This document shows, one piece after another, positions 23,301-36,300 of a stretch of DNA of 64,000 nt. Under the pieces are notes generated by a model. That model did no database searches. It saw nothing but the letters and a program-made list of their open reading frames with translations, and was not told the DNA's origin. A program made the translations under genes and the position numbers. The first letter of the stretch is position 1; each line of letters starts with the position of its first letter. Source of the DNA: Neospora caninum Liverpool (lineage: Eukaryota; Apicomplexa; Conoidasida; Eucoccidiorida; Sarcocystidae). The stretch is taken from positions 2,728,001 to 2,792,000 of the forward strand of contig NC_018398.1 of assembly GCF_000208865.1 (NCBI RefSeq). Reading direction: 5' to 3'.

Positions 23301-25110
23301 GCAGTAACGCCCCGCGTGTTGCTGTACAGGCATCGTCTAGGAGAAGGCTCGGGAACCCCGAAGGGGAGTCTGGTGACTACACTGGAAAGCCCTTTAGGAA
23401 AAACGTGTTGTTTTCCGCATGCCTATTCAACAATCTTCCGCACCGCAAGTTTGAAAAGGTCGCCTTAAACGCGTGACGCCTCTCTGCACGATGCGATGCA
23501 CGACTGGAGTCTGAAGAGCCATACGCTATGCACTCGGTCAACCTCTGTAGTTGTGCGACGCAACGACGGACAGAGAAAACATTAGACTATTGACGGGAGT
23601 GATTTCTTTCAACGAAAAGCAGACTACCCGGTTTGGAGAGAGCCCGACGTACGGGCCAAATTTAAGATCTGCCACACGACATACTTGTCTACTAAGGAAA
23701 CACGAAGATACATTTGACGGACCACGGCAGCTCATGCTTCACGCGTTGCCATTTGAATCGTCTTCTGTACATTCAGAGATATAGGGGAGCTTGTCTATGG
23801 TGCAACGGCCAAGCAGCAACACACAGGACTGGACTGCGCGCGCGTCCACTGAGCAGGCCGCCTCGTCGCCGCTGGTTTCATACACCCAGTTCACAGGAGG
23901 GGGCAGTCTGGACCTACAACCCCTTGTCGAACGCAGCTGCTGCCTTCTGGGCCTCGGCCACACGCGCGTCAACGAGTTTCAATAAAGCGGCCGCACTGCA
24001 GAACAAACCAGAGCGAACAGTGACTCATGACTTCACCGATGTTGCAAACGTCTGCGCCATAGTCACCGGAGGCCTCTCGCACTTTTCTCAGAGGGGACTT
24101 CAAATCTGTACCCTCGGTTGAAATCTCCATTTGCTTGACTAGGAAATACGGACAAACGCTGCGCGCCATCCCAGCTCCGAAAGCGCGTGCCCAGGCACCG
24201 TCAGCAAAAGGCAACAGCGTGCATCATAGACGAGGAAACGTTTTTTCGCCGTGTTAAAATCCTCTTCGCCATTTAAGCGCACCGCTATCTTCACGGTGCG
24301 AATCCATTTCTAGCACTCTGCAGGACGTCAACTGAGATCCTAACTGGCGCTCCGCCGTCTCTTCCTTTCACGCCTATCGATACGCCTCGATGGTATGCAC
24401 AGAAACACCATGTGAATCGAGAGAGAACACGTTTATCCGCATCGACTCCGGACCAAAGGGAAAGATCGTAGGAAACCGGGGCAACCGCGGTACCAAGGAC
24501 TCACTCAAGTCTTGATGCGAAGGCAACAACGGAGCCGTTCAGCGAGAGCCTGAACAAAAAGGCAGAGCAGATGCGCGCAGAGTTGCTCTGGAGAGTGCAT
24601 TCACCAGTGAAGACATCCGCGCAAAAGCTACGCGTTGACACGCCAGTTTCTCACAGCCAAGCGACGTTCAACTCAATCGCACTCGACTGCGACCGTGTGG
24701 GTTCACTCCGCTAGTTGGCGTCCACTCTAAGGTTTTTGACGAGTCCCTGACGCGGCGGTTTCGTACTCAGATTGGTGCGTGCCTTGGAGGCTTTTCAGTG
24801 GCCTCTCTCCCGCTTTGCATTGTGGGTGTAACACACTGCCTTGAAACTGGAATGGTTTTCCACTTCCGGGCCCTTTCTATGGCGGACGTTTCCGTCCTCG
24901 CCTTTTCCTCACACAAAAACACCCCCGTTCGTCTTTGTGCGCCTTCGTCCTCGATGTGCCTGTTCTCTCACTCCCTCCTGCGCAGAAGACCTCTCCACAG
25001 TGGCCATGCACGTCAGCAGCGTGTCGCCGTTCTCTCGTCTCCTTTCCAAAAGAAACAGAGAGTATCCAGTCCGCAACAAACGTCGACACACTTCTGGCCG
25101 CCAAACTGAA
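20309..25110. other. 4.8-kb tail-to-tail spacer with a tandem duplication
   Basis: The spacer separates the 3' ends of the small coiled-coil gene (+) and the CDT1-like gene (-). No frame has a recognisable domain or consistent splicing. It contains the 142-bp tandem duplication at 21289-21572. The right end (about 24800-25110) may include CDT1 3' UTR, or an alternative last coding exon starting at 25105. An unrecognised non-coding RNA cannot be excluded. Confidence 0.45.
21289..21572. repeat. Perfect 142-bp tandem duplication (2 copies)
   Basis: Copy 1 is 21289-21430 and copy 2 is 21431-21572. Both start ATATGACATTCAGAATTTG and end GTTTTCGAGA. I compared them block by block and found no difference, including the same run of nine T. 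It is non-coding as far as I can see. Confidence 0.93.
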
Positions 25111-28100
25111 TCACCAGAAATCATGTTTCTCTCCAAGCCTAACGCTTTATCAAAAAGATTGGACACATCATGCGTGTCCTAGGTTTGGTAAAGCGCCACT
25201 GGCCACGTGCGGGTTCAGCGCGCGTCGGGGAATTCGCCAACATCGAGTTGTACCCCCACGTTTGCTTCAAAAAGTCTGGCCTTCGCGACGTTACATCGTT
25301 TTCCGCTGTCAACTCACATGTCGGGGGCGAGGCCAGCCAGCGTGGCAAGGCACTCTTCTACGACATCCAGCCGAAGGGGAAGTTTGGATTTCGAGATGTA
25401 CATGTCGACAAACACGCGCGTATCGATCGTTTTCCGCGGGTCGCGGTACACGCAGGCATCCAGCAGACAGCTCAACACCCATCGCACATTCGTCCACTGC
25501 CGAGCCTCCCTGATATACGAAGCACACACAGCAGAACCGGAAGTTTGTCACACCTTTCTTTTTTGGAACAGAGTTTTCACACGTCCGAAACGGGGAGAAG
25601 TGCGTTCTCCCCTTCGAAACGCGCCCCACGCAAAACCCGCAATCCATAAAAAATATATCGGGTAACGAAATGGCACGCATAACCACCGGTAGCGACGCAT
25701 ACGCGATACACGGATTTTCTTTCCATCGTGTCTCGTTCTGTTGCAAAAACGATATCACAGCGTGTATGCGCGGCGCTAGGATCAGATCCAAGATTGGTCA
25801 GGTTGCCGAGGCAAGCGGAGAAACACCGGCGGAAACACCTGCTGAAAGGCAGACGCGGTGGGACCGAGCTGTACAGCGCATGTCGGCAAGAGGGACACAG
25901 AGAGATCACATCGAACATGACTGGGCAAACGCATCTCTGCTTACTGATGGAGGCCCGCCCGTTGTTTCCGGAGTTCCTCTTGCTGAAGGCGCGCTTGTCG
26001 GCGTGCCTCAGTCTGCAAGCACGAAAACAGAGAGAAATTGCGGAGTTCTCTCAACGCCAAAGACAACTGCCTTCGTTGACACCCTGGCGCCGTGCATATA
26101 CCTGCCTCCCGCAGCCTGCGTTTCTTCCCGTCCTCGTCCACCCTCGTTCACAGAAGAGAGACACGCATTCAACTTTGGAAGATCTGAAGACATTGGACGT
26201 CAATCGCAACGTCTCCGGAGTATCTGCCACAACAGTATCTGCCTTTACAGCTCCACTCATCTATGCGTTTCTCGGCACGCTTACAAATCTGGCTCGCGAC
26301 CGCGTGCTTCTCTAGGACGGAGGGTCCCACCTCCCCCCGGTGTCTCGTCCCAGACGTTCCGCTGCGAACACACCCTCTCCAGGGAAACAAGACGCGCCCA
26401 AGCACGCGTTTGCCTCTTCTCGCTTACGCGCTGCCTCAGCCGCTCCGAGATGGGACTTCCACCAGCAGATGGGCTCCTCACACTGGAGGCGGGCGACGAG
26501 ATGTCGGCGTTGGAGTCGCGACGCGGCGCAGTTTGGAGCGAAGGCGACTGCGTTTGAGGACTCTTCGACACGGCGGAAAGCGGTGACCCCACGCGCGCTG
26601 TCGAGACACCGGATGTGGGCGCCGGGGCGGAACTGTCAGCCGACATTCGCGACGATACAGAAGACGTGGAGAGTCGCGTGTCTGCTCCCGACAGGCGATA
26701 GACGAGTCGCTCAGCTTCACTTTGCGCGGCCGCGCCGAGCCCGTCTCTGGAAGATCGTCCTGCGCCCTTCTCGTCTCCCCCTGTCGGCGTGCTGGCAGAA
26801 AAAAGGCCAGGCGACCCGAGAGGCGACGCACCCACAAGGCGCCGGCGCGAAAGAGGACTGAGAAACGCGCCGGGCGAGCCGCACATTGCACTGGTGACAG
26901 GCGAGCTCTTCAAGAGCGAAGTAGACACAGCGGGTTTTTGCGGACTGATGACCTCCGCTGCGCCGACACCTCTGTCTCGCCCAATCCCGCCCTTGGACGG
27001 AGACCGCAAAAGTGTCTTCACCGGCCGAGGCGGCAAAACGTGGCACGGAGGAAGAGGAGCTGTGTCCGGATTGAAACCCGGAACCCACTGACCTCGCGTG
27101 AGAAACTGCCAGGCCTTCTCAAACACTGCAGGCAGCCTCGAGACATCGCTGCAGGAATCCCCCGTCTTCAAATACTCCAGTTGCCACAGAAACACCCAGA
27201 GCACCAACACACTCCGGAACTGGATCAGGCGCATGCTCGGATTCATCTCTCTCGACATTAGCACCACCTACAGAGAAACATCGCCAGCAAAAACCAACAC
27301 ACGAGGCCAAGCTGAAACAAAGGCACGCCCATCTACCTATACACATAACTCTGCATGCATCTCTGTACATACGCTACGGATGTAGGCGCGTTGACACTCA
27401 TGCGCGGGAATACCCGTGCGCGTGAATCCCTTGATGTCCCGAGAAGACGCCTTGACACAAGAATGGTGGAAAACGCTACCTTTCGTTATTACAAACGCTC
27501 ACCAACTGGGACGCACACATGACCCATTTGTATCCAAGATGGCCTGCATTACCCATGAAGTGGTGCATCTTCCCAAGCCCATAAGACGTGAAAGTAAACG
27601 CGTCGCTGCCAAGTCCCTCTCTCGACAGCTCTTTTTGTCTTTGCATACGCCTTGCAATTTCTGCATGCAGAGCACGATCCAACACGTTTAGCTGTTTTGT
27701 CTCTTGCTTGGGCACCGTCCTCACCTGTGGCAACCCTTCCATGTCGCCCGTTTGACGCCCGGCCACGGCTGCCTCCTGTTTCGGGAGGCGGACACTGGCA
27801 GTTTGTGCCTCTGCAGGGGTGAGAACGAACTCGAGAAGTTCGAGCTCCATACCGTCTGCGAGGCGGTCACCGGAGACGAGGACCAGACTGCGTCTCAGCG
27901 GACTGGCAGCCGTTTGCTCGTCTTCGCCCTCCGCGCCTGCGGGGCGCAGTCGCCGACTGAGGGGCGAGGTGGTGAGCGCCGCGGAGCCCATGGCGAGACG
28001 TGGAGACGTCCCCGGCGGGGTCTTGAGCTGCCGATACCGCCAGGCAAGGAGGTGGGGGGCTAGCCAGAGCATGCGGGCAATGTCGTCGATGTCGAGCTGG

Positions 28101-30160
28101 CGCGTAGTCGGAGGCTGCGCGCCGTTCAAGGCCTCGGAGGTTGGCGGCTTGTTGCCCTCGCCGGAGAGACTCGCCGTGGGCGCCGCTGTGGCCACGCAAC
28201 TGGGAGAAGTCGCGAGGATGGACGCCGCTCCGGTCGAAGACGCGTGCGCATTGTGCGTCAGGCGCTGGAAGGCGGGGAAGATCTTCGAGGCCAAGCCGAG
28301 ATGCCGGGAGGCGTCGTGCTCCCGATCACAGACGATTCTCAGCGTTCGAAAGTGTCTCCAGAGGCGCTCGAGTTCTTTCCCGAGAAACAGGTTCTCGAGG
28401 GCGTCCAGTTTGAGCGAGGAAACCGCATGGAGGAGGGAGTTGATTCTCTCTCGCACGCGGCCCGTCTGCGAACTCCCCAGACCGTCGTCGCCGTGCTCCT
28501 CTCGCGAAGCCATATCTGAAAGAGCAAGGAGAGAGCCGAGGAAGTGGGGGCACGCGGCCGCCGCGTCTTCGCCTCCCTGGGAAAGCCTCGTTGGAGTGGC
28601 CGCAGAGCCGCCGACGCGCAGAGCCTCGCTCCTGAAGAAAGACGGCGTCGCGCCTGCCAGGTTCTTCACTAGCCACGAAGGACAGGAGGCACCCTTCTGG
28701 TCTTCTCCGGGGCCGCCGGTCCTTCCTCGCCTGTCGTCGCGAAAGCACGCTGGGCTCTGCCGCGCCGGCGTCAGGCGCAGAGGGGACACGACGCACTGCC
28801 TCTTCCCGGTGATGGGCGAGCGGCGGAACGGGGACTGGGTCTCCATTTCCGGCGCGTCCCGTCGCTCGGTTGTCTCGGGTCTTCGATCGCCAGCGTCCAT
28901 TCCCGCGCTGTCGCGCAACAGGGACGATTCCTCGCCGCGGTTGCGCCGCTTCGACCGGCTAAACGGCGAGGGGGTTGCAGCTTCGTCTGCGAGTGCGAAT
29001 TCAAACGAGTCCCGCGGTCGACGCGTTCCCCCCAAAGGTGTGCCTTCGCCAAGCACCTGCTGGAGCGACGGCGCCAGAGAGGAAGGCGCAGGACTCTGGC
29101 GAGGCGACTGGGTTCTTCCCCCGAGTTGCTCGTAAAAGACGGCGGAGGGCAGCCGTGGTGGAGTGGCGGGAAGGACGGAGTCGAGGCGAGAGAGGGAATC
29201 CCGGGAGGGCTCCGGCTCAGCCCCGCGGCGAGGCGGTGTGCGCGACCGCCCCAATTCATCTCGTACGTCCACGGGCGACGCAGCGGCCGAAGCGGTCCCC
29301 AAAATGTGGTGGACCCGCTGAGGTGTCCCCTCGCCGCGGACCCTGACAGCAGCCGCAGGGGACGCGTGGGCTCCATCGGATGCGCCAACCACTGGGACGA
29401 CCGCGGGCCGCCGGAGCCGAAGGGGCGAGGTGGGAGCACTTGCTGGATCCGCAGGCGACGGCCGCAAGGCGAGGGTTGCCCCTGTTCCGACCTCGCCCGG
29501 TTCGTTCCGGTCGTTGCTGTCCCTCGCTCCCGACGGGAAGAAGGGCGGGACTCGCGAGGCAAGAGTGGCGACGTGGTCCACGCCGCTCGCTGTGTCCAGA
29601 TAGCCAGCCCCGTTCGCCTCTTCAGGAAGCGAGGCAGTCGAGCTGCTCAAGAAGTTCCCAGGAGTGAGGCTGGCGGGCGGGACGCGGCGCAAGAGGGCAG
29701 GGGAGGCTGTGCGGACGGCGAGGGGAGGAGGCGGCGAGATCATCTTGCCATCCACGACCAACGAGGCGAGATGAGTGGCCGCGGCGCTTCTGGTCGCATT
29801 CTGCTTCTGACTTTGGATAAGAAACGGATCATTTTCTGAAGAACTTTCCGACTTGCCAAGAGGCGAGGGAGACCGGACAGACCCTGCGCAGCTCGTGTCT
29901 CGACCGTTGAATGCAGCCCCGGTCGGCGACCCAGAGGACGCTCTGGGACTCTCATCCTGCATCCCTTCGCGCGAAACAAGTGGACTTTTGACCATTTTCT
30001 TCTTCAGAGGCGACGGGGAAACTGCTGCTGACGAAGTCGGCAAGTCCAGCCGACGTTTCCGCTGCACGAGGGGCGAAGACGGCGGCGCCGGAGGCACCTC
30101 CATCTTGTTGGTCTGCGCCCGTTTAGGTCCGGACGCCGGACCCGGCACGGCCGCCGACAT
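25111..30160 (-). CDS. CDT1: CDT1-like DNA replication licensing factor (5 exons)
   Basis: Exons (complement): 27649-30160, 26428-27125, 25945-26012, 25318-25509 and 25111-25138, phase-consistent, about 1,165 residues. The ATG at 30160 has A at -3. Residues 1-570 are disordered and full of SP/TP sites, many of full CDK type (SPLKKK, SPLRR, SPFRR), with a cyclin-type RxL motif (RKRRLDL) near residue 33. Residues ~575-850 resemble the CDT1 central domain: LDALENLFLGKELERLWRHF, then IARMLWLAPHLLAWRYRQL, then the helix RALHAEIARLFEKAWQFL, which is completed only by splicing. ERLRQR joined to TEARRQARLQQEEL matches the linker before the C-terminal winged helix. That domain is in exon 4: WTNVRWVLSCLLDAC ... 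LDVVEECLATLAGLAPDM. CDT1 loads MCM helicase with ORC and CDC6. An alternative intron 1 (27268-27502) is possible, and the last exon is uncertain: an acceptor at 25106 would give a different, longer tail. I recall this as the Toxoplasma 'iRD1' re-replication regulator, but am not certain. Confidence 0.75.
25318..26012 (-). other. CDT1 C-terminal winged-helix exons
   Basis: Exons complement(25945-26012) and complement(25318-25509), separated by an intron with donor CATCA|GTAAGC and acceptor cgtatatcag. The reading frame crosses as ...LHQ|EARQWTNVRWV. The pattern of L..vL..L...., a variable loop, then E..L..LAPD corresponds to 'LARVLRSVF...EMEKHLLLLSELLPDW' in animal CDT1. This domain contacts MCM2-7 in other eukaryotes. 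Confidence 0.7.
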
Positions 30161-30335
30161 CGTTTCGGCGGGACGCCACAAAGAGGGGAAACCCGGCTCG
30201 AGAAAGAGAGACCGACGAGAGAAAAGAAATACAGAAGCAATGCCAATAAAGACACTCAACAACCCCGATGCTACGAAACACAAACAAAGACAACACGCCC
30301 ACTCAGTGAAGTCTGGAGAGGCACGTGCCGAACCA

Positions 30336-30349
30336 GGTGTACATACAGC
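30336..30349. repeat. Palindrome near-copy GGTGTACATACAGC
   Basis: One mismatch to the consensus; located 176 bp upstream of the CDT1-like start codon. Confidence 0.7.
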
Positions 30350-31654
30350 TCGCAGACGCGTACGCTGGAGCGATGTGCACCCGGTTAAGGCTGCACATTC
30401 ACTAGATTGCCGATACTTGGAGTACGCTACACCTGCTTCTCCAGTTGAAAAGAGAAACAAATCATGAAGAAGATGAGAGAGGAAAGACTTTCCCTCTGTT
30501 CCCACTGTCCGGAAGAACAGAACACGGCGCGGCGCCTTGATGCAGCGGCTCCCAGACTTCAAGAGCAGCAAATTAAGAGGAAGAAGTGCGCGCCTTCCCC
30601 CACATGTTTCCTTCTGTCCTTGTTTCTGAGAGACAACCAACTACGGAAAAAGACTTGACGGCCACCCTGGGTACAAACAAATCGTGCACACTAGTTTGCG
30701 ATCGAACTCGCCGCCGCGGGAACGACGAAGCCCAGTTCTATTCAGCCTTTGTCCCCCCTTTGAAAACCGAGGGCTGTGAGACGCCGGTCAGAAACAGAGG
30801 CAAAAAAGAGCGCGTACTGCTTTGTTTCTGCTGTGAGTCTTGCGGACAGAGAAAGTCGGGAGAAAGCCAGCTCAGGGCCCCCGGTGCGTCGAGCCGCCGC
30901 GTGTGCGGTCAGAGGAACTGACACGAGAGAAGGCGGTGTTCGTTGTCATTCGATCGCGGTACCGAAGAGACAGGAAGGTTTTTCCCGGGCGGCACATCTG
31001 GACGGCTGAAAAAAAAAGTTGCTACGAACAGCCAGACGAGACGCTGCACAGACAAGTTAAATACGGGAACGATAAGAAAAACAGGGGAAAGGATGGCCCG
31101 TCCGGCAGTCCCCCCAACAGTCTGGGCGAGGGACGCAAGCACGTCTGTCTTGCCGCGTGGCGCGTTACACAAAACACTTTTCCTCCCGGGGAAGTGTGTC
31201 GTCTTTTTTGGCAGTTCCACTTTTCTCGACTTTTCCGCCTTTTCTCCTCTCGGGCCAGCACGCCACCCGGAGTATTGTGTACCAGACACACCGGAGGAGG
31301 GTGAGCGTCGTGACTAGCAGGAGGAGTGTGTAGATTCTCTCCCGCGGTGTCCCCTAGCGGCACAGAGGCTTAGCACTTTTCTCTGCTCACGACTGCTTTT
31401 CTCCACCGACCAGCCTAGCAACAACCGAAAAAGGTCGCGCCTGCCGCTGGTTACCTGCCATGCCAATCCACCCCGAACAGGCTGCCACAGAGCATTGCAT
31501 AAAGGGGAGAAACCATCTACACCATCTGCACCACAGCCACCGCAGTTGAGCTACAGGGGAAAACCGAGATTGCTGCCGCAAAGAGGGGGGATAGGTGGGT
31601 TCCTGGGTTGGAGGGTTGGGGAAACTGATTCTCAGGGACTGCACACGACACCCT

Positions 31655-31668
31655 GGGGGGGGGGGGGG
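31655..31668 (+). repeat. G14 homopolymer
   Basis: Fourteen consecutive G within the divergent spacer; it could form quadruplex-type structure and is a likely site of sequencing length error. Confidence 0.9.
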
Positions 31669-32428
31669 TGTGAGGCGGCCGTGAACGGCAACGCAGGGGG
31701 TAGTGTGAAGCTGAGAAAAGAGCGAAACATGCACGCTGCATTTTCTCCCGGATCTGTTGTCTTGGTTCGCCAAGAAAAGTCGAATTTTTGCTACATGTCA
31801 ATTCACAAGGACACCCGCGCCGCTGCGAAATAGAAGGAAAGCATGGCCTTTGCGGCATCGAGGAGCGGATAACGCCGTGGAGGCCCGACTTCTGAGGCAG
31901 TACTGCAGGGACAGCGCGACAGCGCCCGTTGTGAGAAAAAACGCGCTGTCTTGGCTGTTCTGCAGAGTGAGACAAGCTGACTTGACAAAGCCTCGCTTTC
32001 CTAGTAGTTTGTGAGACAACAACAGATCTGAGCCGCTGCAGTGCTGCTATCTCACTGTGTTCGGACAGTCGGGGACGACGGCCTCGACTTCTTTGAACTC
32101 TTTGCTTTTTCTCTCCCTACATGCAACTGCTGCGTGCCCATCGGCTCAAGGCCCGTCCCGGGACCGTCACATCCGTGAGAAACCTGGAAACACGCGTGAT
32201 TTTTTCTAGTCGCAGAGGCGTGGCACTTTCCTTGTCCACTGACTACAGTGAAGACTTGTCTCTCTCGGGCATGGGACTAGCCGTCTGTCGGCCTGTTGCT
32301 GCCTTCTGCAAAAGTTCTACTGAGAACTCGAGGCCGCTGCAGAAGGCCTCAGAAGGCGTCCGGCCAGATTTCTTCTGTCGTTCCGTTTCTTTCATGTTCC
32401 TGTCGCCTGACTTTTCCTCAGCCTCGGA

Positions 32429-32653
32429 GGTGCCTGTACACCCCAGTCGATAGACCCGCACTGCGACTCTCGGTGTCCGAGGTCCTCCACGGACTTGCCT
32501 TTCGATCGGGACTGCACGCGGCCTCTAGGTCGGGTTCCTTCCTCTTTTCTCTTGTCAACGGTATCTTGATTCGTGGAGTAAGCTGGTGGCTTTCGGCCGT
32601 TTCATGCGCCTTCAGCCTGAGCCATTGTGCCATCCTCCGGGTGTACATACACC
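32429..32653. repeat. Two palindrome copies in the divergent spacer
   Basis: GGTGCCTGTACACC at 32429-32442 (imperfect) and GGTGTACATACACC at 32640-32653 (perfect), upstream of the CEP70-like gene. Confidence 0.75.
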
Positions 32654-33361
32654 CCAGAGAGGAACTATGCTTCCACGCGAGCTCCCAAAGGGAGCGAACT
32701 GGCGCCTGTCAATCTCCCCTCTTCTTTCTGTCCTTATTGTTGTTTAACAGCTAGCGACGCCGTCGCTTTTCTTTCCATTACTCACATGTGCACCAGGCAG
32801 CACAGAACGCCCTTCGCAGTGCACGAGCGAAGGCCTTGTCTCCTTGCCTTGCTGTCTCATTCGGTCACTGAGACAGCTTCTGAGGGATAGAAGACCCGCC
32901 CTCTCTTCTCTTCTTTCACTATCGGGAGGTGCAAATCGGAGCTGGTTTGGTCTCTTCTTCCCCTCTTCCCACAATCGAGTCGTCCTGTCCGTGGAGGTTT
33001 GACGCATCTCAACGCCCAAGTTGGTTGATGCCTTGAACATCCGTCTTACATCCGTAAAAATATTTAGTGGCGTGCATCTGAATAGGGGTTATCCTTTCTG
33101 CATGCACAGTTCTGCCTTCGATCCTCAGGAACGGAACCAACATGCGCGGTGCGGAGAGCGCGGTCTCTCTCTCGGTACAGCAGGTATTCCTCTGAAGAGC
33201 AGGAGACCGCCTGTCGATGCTGCCCCGAGGAAGACGAGTCTGTTTTTTTCCGAGGGCCCGGGCTCACGAGAGAATTGAGAAAGGTTGTTGAGATTCAGTG
33301 CTTGAGAGAAGGCGGCTGCGTCGCCAACAGAAGAAGGGGTTCCCCCGTAGGAGACGTTCCA

Positions 33362-36300
33362 ATGGTGTCGGCGATGGCGACGTATGAGGCGGGAAGGGAG
33401 TTGAGGGAAGAGGAACCGCAGGGTCGTTTCTCAATGCCTTCGCACAGAATTTCTGATGATCGGGAGGCCACGTCGCCTTCACATTTCCGACACTCTTCTC
33501 TTTCTCCTCTAGCCCAGCCGCCTTCGCCGTTTCTCTCCCCCGTTCCCTCTCTCTGTTCCTCGCCCTCGTCTTCTCCCTTCCGTTCGTGGGCGCCCACCGC
33601 TGAAGAAGGGTGGCGAGGGCCTCGAGAAGTGCCGCCTCGCGGCGACTCTGCGCTTCCTTCTCAGGCGCCTTCGCCGTTTCCGCAGCAGCCTATGGGATTC
33701 CGGCAAAACGAAGGCGAACGCTCCTTCGTGGCCGCGATGCAGCCTCGTGCATCTGAGGCCGGTCGAAGCGGCGACGCGTTTCCGCGGCCGCGTCACGCGC
33801 GGGCCTCGAAGGAGGACGCATGCACCTCTGCTCGTCAATCGCGCAATTCCTTCTCGTTTCCGCCGGTTGTTCCCGAGTCTCCGTTCTGCAAAATCGGCTC
33901 CTCGTCCCTTTCCCTTCTCTCGAAGAAAACAGTCGCGCAGACGCCGTTCCGCGCCCCAAACTCTGCCTCGCCCGCAGCAGCGGCCCAGACACCCAGCGAC
34001 CGTGTCGCCGGCGCCGCGGGCGAGGCCCGCCAGCCGGCTGCACTCCCTGTGCAGATGGTTCCCGCGGTGTCTCGACTTCGCACGCCCTTCTCAGTTTCGC
34101 CGTCGCGCTTCAGCGGCCTGCACGGCACGCCGGGAAGAGGCCCCCTGCTGCTCAGCGAGCTGGACACGCCGTTCCACCTGGTGCGAATGAACAAGGGAAC
34201 GACGTTCCTCGCAGGGAGGCACGCGAAAACGGCCTTCCAGCCCGCGCCGGCTGCCGAACCTGCGCCGCCGTTTGTCGCAGAGACTCCCGGAGAGACGCCG
34301 GCGTCGCCGCACAGGCTCGAGCCGCCGCCGAGCGGCGCTGGAAGCCCCGACTTCCCGCCACAGTTCGCGGGAGAGAGAGAAGGAACCGGCAGCAGCAACC
34401 GAGACGTGGGGGGGAACGTCGAGCAGAACCTGGAGCGAGCCGGAAGTGGAACAAAAGCGAGGGCGGAAAGCGGCGCGAGAGAAGGCGAGGCCGGGGAACC
34501 AGCCGAGACACATTCGTACATGGCATTTTATCCATCCGCCGGGGGCCCAGGAGATCGGAATGCAGACGGTCACGACGCCAGCGAACCGTTCCAGGGATCC
34601 TACGACCGACTCTCATCTCGCAGTGCCGGGTTGCCTGCTTTTTCCCGGAACGAATCGCGCGGCTTTGCAGCGGACGGCGAAGGGCCCTTTGCTGGTTCTC
34701 GGTTCCAGAGAGGCGGGGAGAGGGAGGCAGAGGAAGGGCGAGACTTGGGAAGAATGGAAGACGCGAGGGTGGGTGGCGACAGCGGGAGAGAGGCGCGGTC
34801 CGGCCCCGGAAAGCGCAGCGACGGCGGGAGAGGGAAAGAAAATCTGTTCTCTGCCCCGTCGCCGACGAATGCGGCGGCGGCGGAAATCCTGCGTTCACGT
34901 CAACTCCTTCAAAAGGCGGAACGAATGCTTCGCGCGTCGACTGTGGTGGCTGCGAGGGAGAAGCCAGAAGAAGGCAAAAGAAGTTTGAGTGAGCCGCGGC
35001 CGCAGAACTCTTCCGCGGGGCTTCCGAGGCCAAGTGACGAGGAAAATGTCATGTACGCAGCTGCTGGCGTGCAGCCAGACTCGGCTGTATATACACCGTC
35101 TTCCGTGCATCCGCCGCAGAGCGCTGCTTTCTCGGGAGAAGCGCCTGACGCGTACCCGCCTCAGGGTGTACATACACCTCACGGGAGGCGAGCCGACCCC
35201 ACCGCGGCTTCCCTGCCGTCACGTCGGCCGCCTCCGAGAGAAGAGCTCGCTGCGTCTGCGTGGCGCGAAGCGGAACCTGACCCTGGAAGAAGACGGGACG
35301 AAGCGCAGCCCACCTCGAGCGACCGCGTCGCCGAAGGTTATGCGTTTTCCGCTCCTCACATGCATCTGACGGAGGAAGACGCGCTGCGCCTGAAGAAGGA
35401 AGCCTCAGGCGCCAATCCGCTTCTCGGCAGCTGGCTTTTGGAGCACGCAGACGGCGACAGAAAAAGAGAGACAGGCAGAGAAGATGAAACTGGAAGGAGG
35501 GTAAGGGGGAACGAGGCCGGCGTTCAGGGAGAGGCAAAGGCCGATGAAGCCCCCAGACAACACCCTAGCAGGTGCACGACTGCCGGATCGGGTGAGCGGC
35601 CGTCGCGTTCTGTCATTTTCTGTTTTTGTGTCTGAGCCAAAAGGTGTGGGATCCGTGCTGCCTGGAGGTTGACCTGAGAAAGCACTGCGTGTTGAAGTCT
35701 TACAGAGGCCTTTTATTTCGAAGGAGAATGCCTAGGTCTATACAGCAATCCATCCGCCTACCCGTTTCACCACTCTCACAAAAAGTGAATAACTCGATCC
35801 TCCCCCATGGATTTTCCCAATTTCCATATATATATATATATATATGTATATGCATGTGTATGTGCGCGTACTTGAGGTCTACGGAACTGGGCACTCAGAA
35901 ATGTAGCTACCTGACGACCGACTGTTCTAGCCTTCATTCGCCAGTCCGCGGCGTAGAAGTTCACGCTCGCCGCCAGAGTCTTAGTGTTTGCTTTCTTCTG
36001 GTACGTCTTCGTGTTATCACTGCAGTTGCATGCTATCTCTGTGTCTTCAGAACCGCTGTCGTCTTCTTCGTCTGGGCTCCACTCGACTGTGCAGCCAGGG
36101 GCCTTTCCCGACTCGCCGCAGACGGAGCGTGTCTCCCCTCCGGCTGTCTCCTCTCCGCAGAGACGGCGGGGCAGCGCTCGAGTGCTGCGAGGGAGAAGCC
36201 TGGAGGGGACGCAGTTCTCTTCTCTCTCGCAGATGGGACACGGGATGCTGTTTTCCCACGATTCACAGGTGATGGCTACCGAGCGAGCGATCTTCCCGGG

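Larger units (their letters stand above)
30161..33361. other. 3.2-kb head-to-head promoter region between CDT1-like and CEP70-like genes
   Basis: Contains the 5' flanks of both genes. Visible features are a 14-G run (31655-31668), palindrome copies at 30336, 32429 and 32640, and strand-asymmetric purine/pyrimidine stretches. A GTG-initiated extension of the CEP70-like frame reaches 33149 without an ATG, so an upstream coding exon for that gene cannot be excluded. Confidence 0.5.

Noticed and set aside
26281..26427. Extension of CDT1-like exon 2 to the stop at 26281
   Set aside because: A strong donor (CGC|GTAAGC at 26427) followed by phase-matched exons that complete the CDT1 linker and winged helix argues for splicing.
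25670..26557. 295-codon + frame
   Set aside because: Overlaps antisense CDT1-like exons that have strong splice and homology support.
27819..29135. 438-codon open frame on the + strand
   Set aside because: It is the antisense shadow of GC-rich low-complexity CDT1-like exon 1, with no domain and arginine/serine noise composition.
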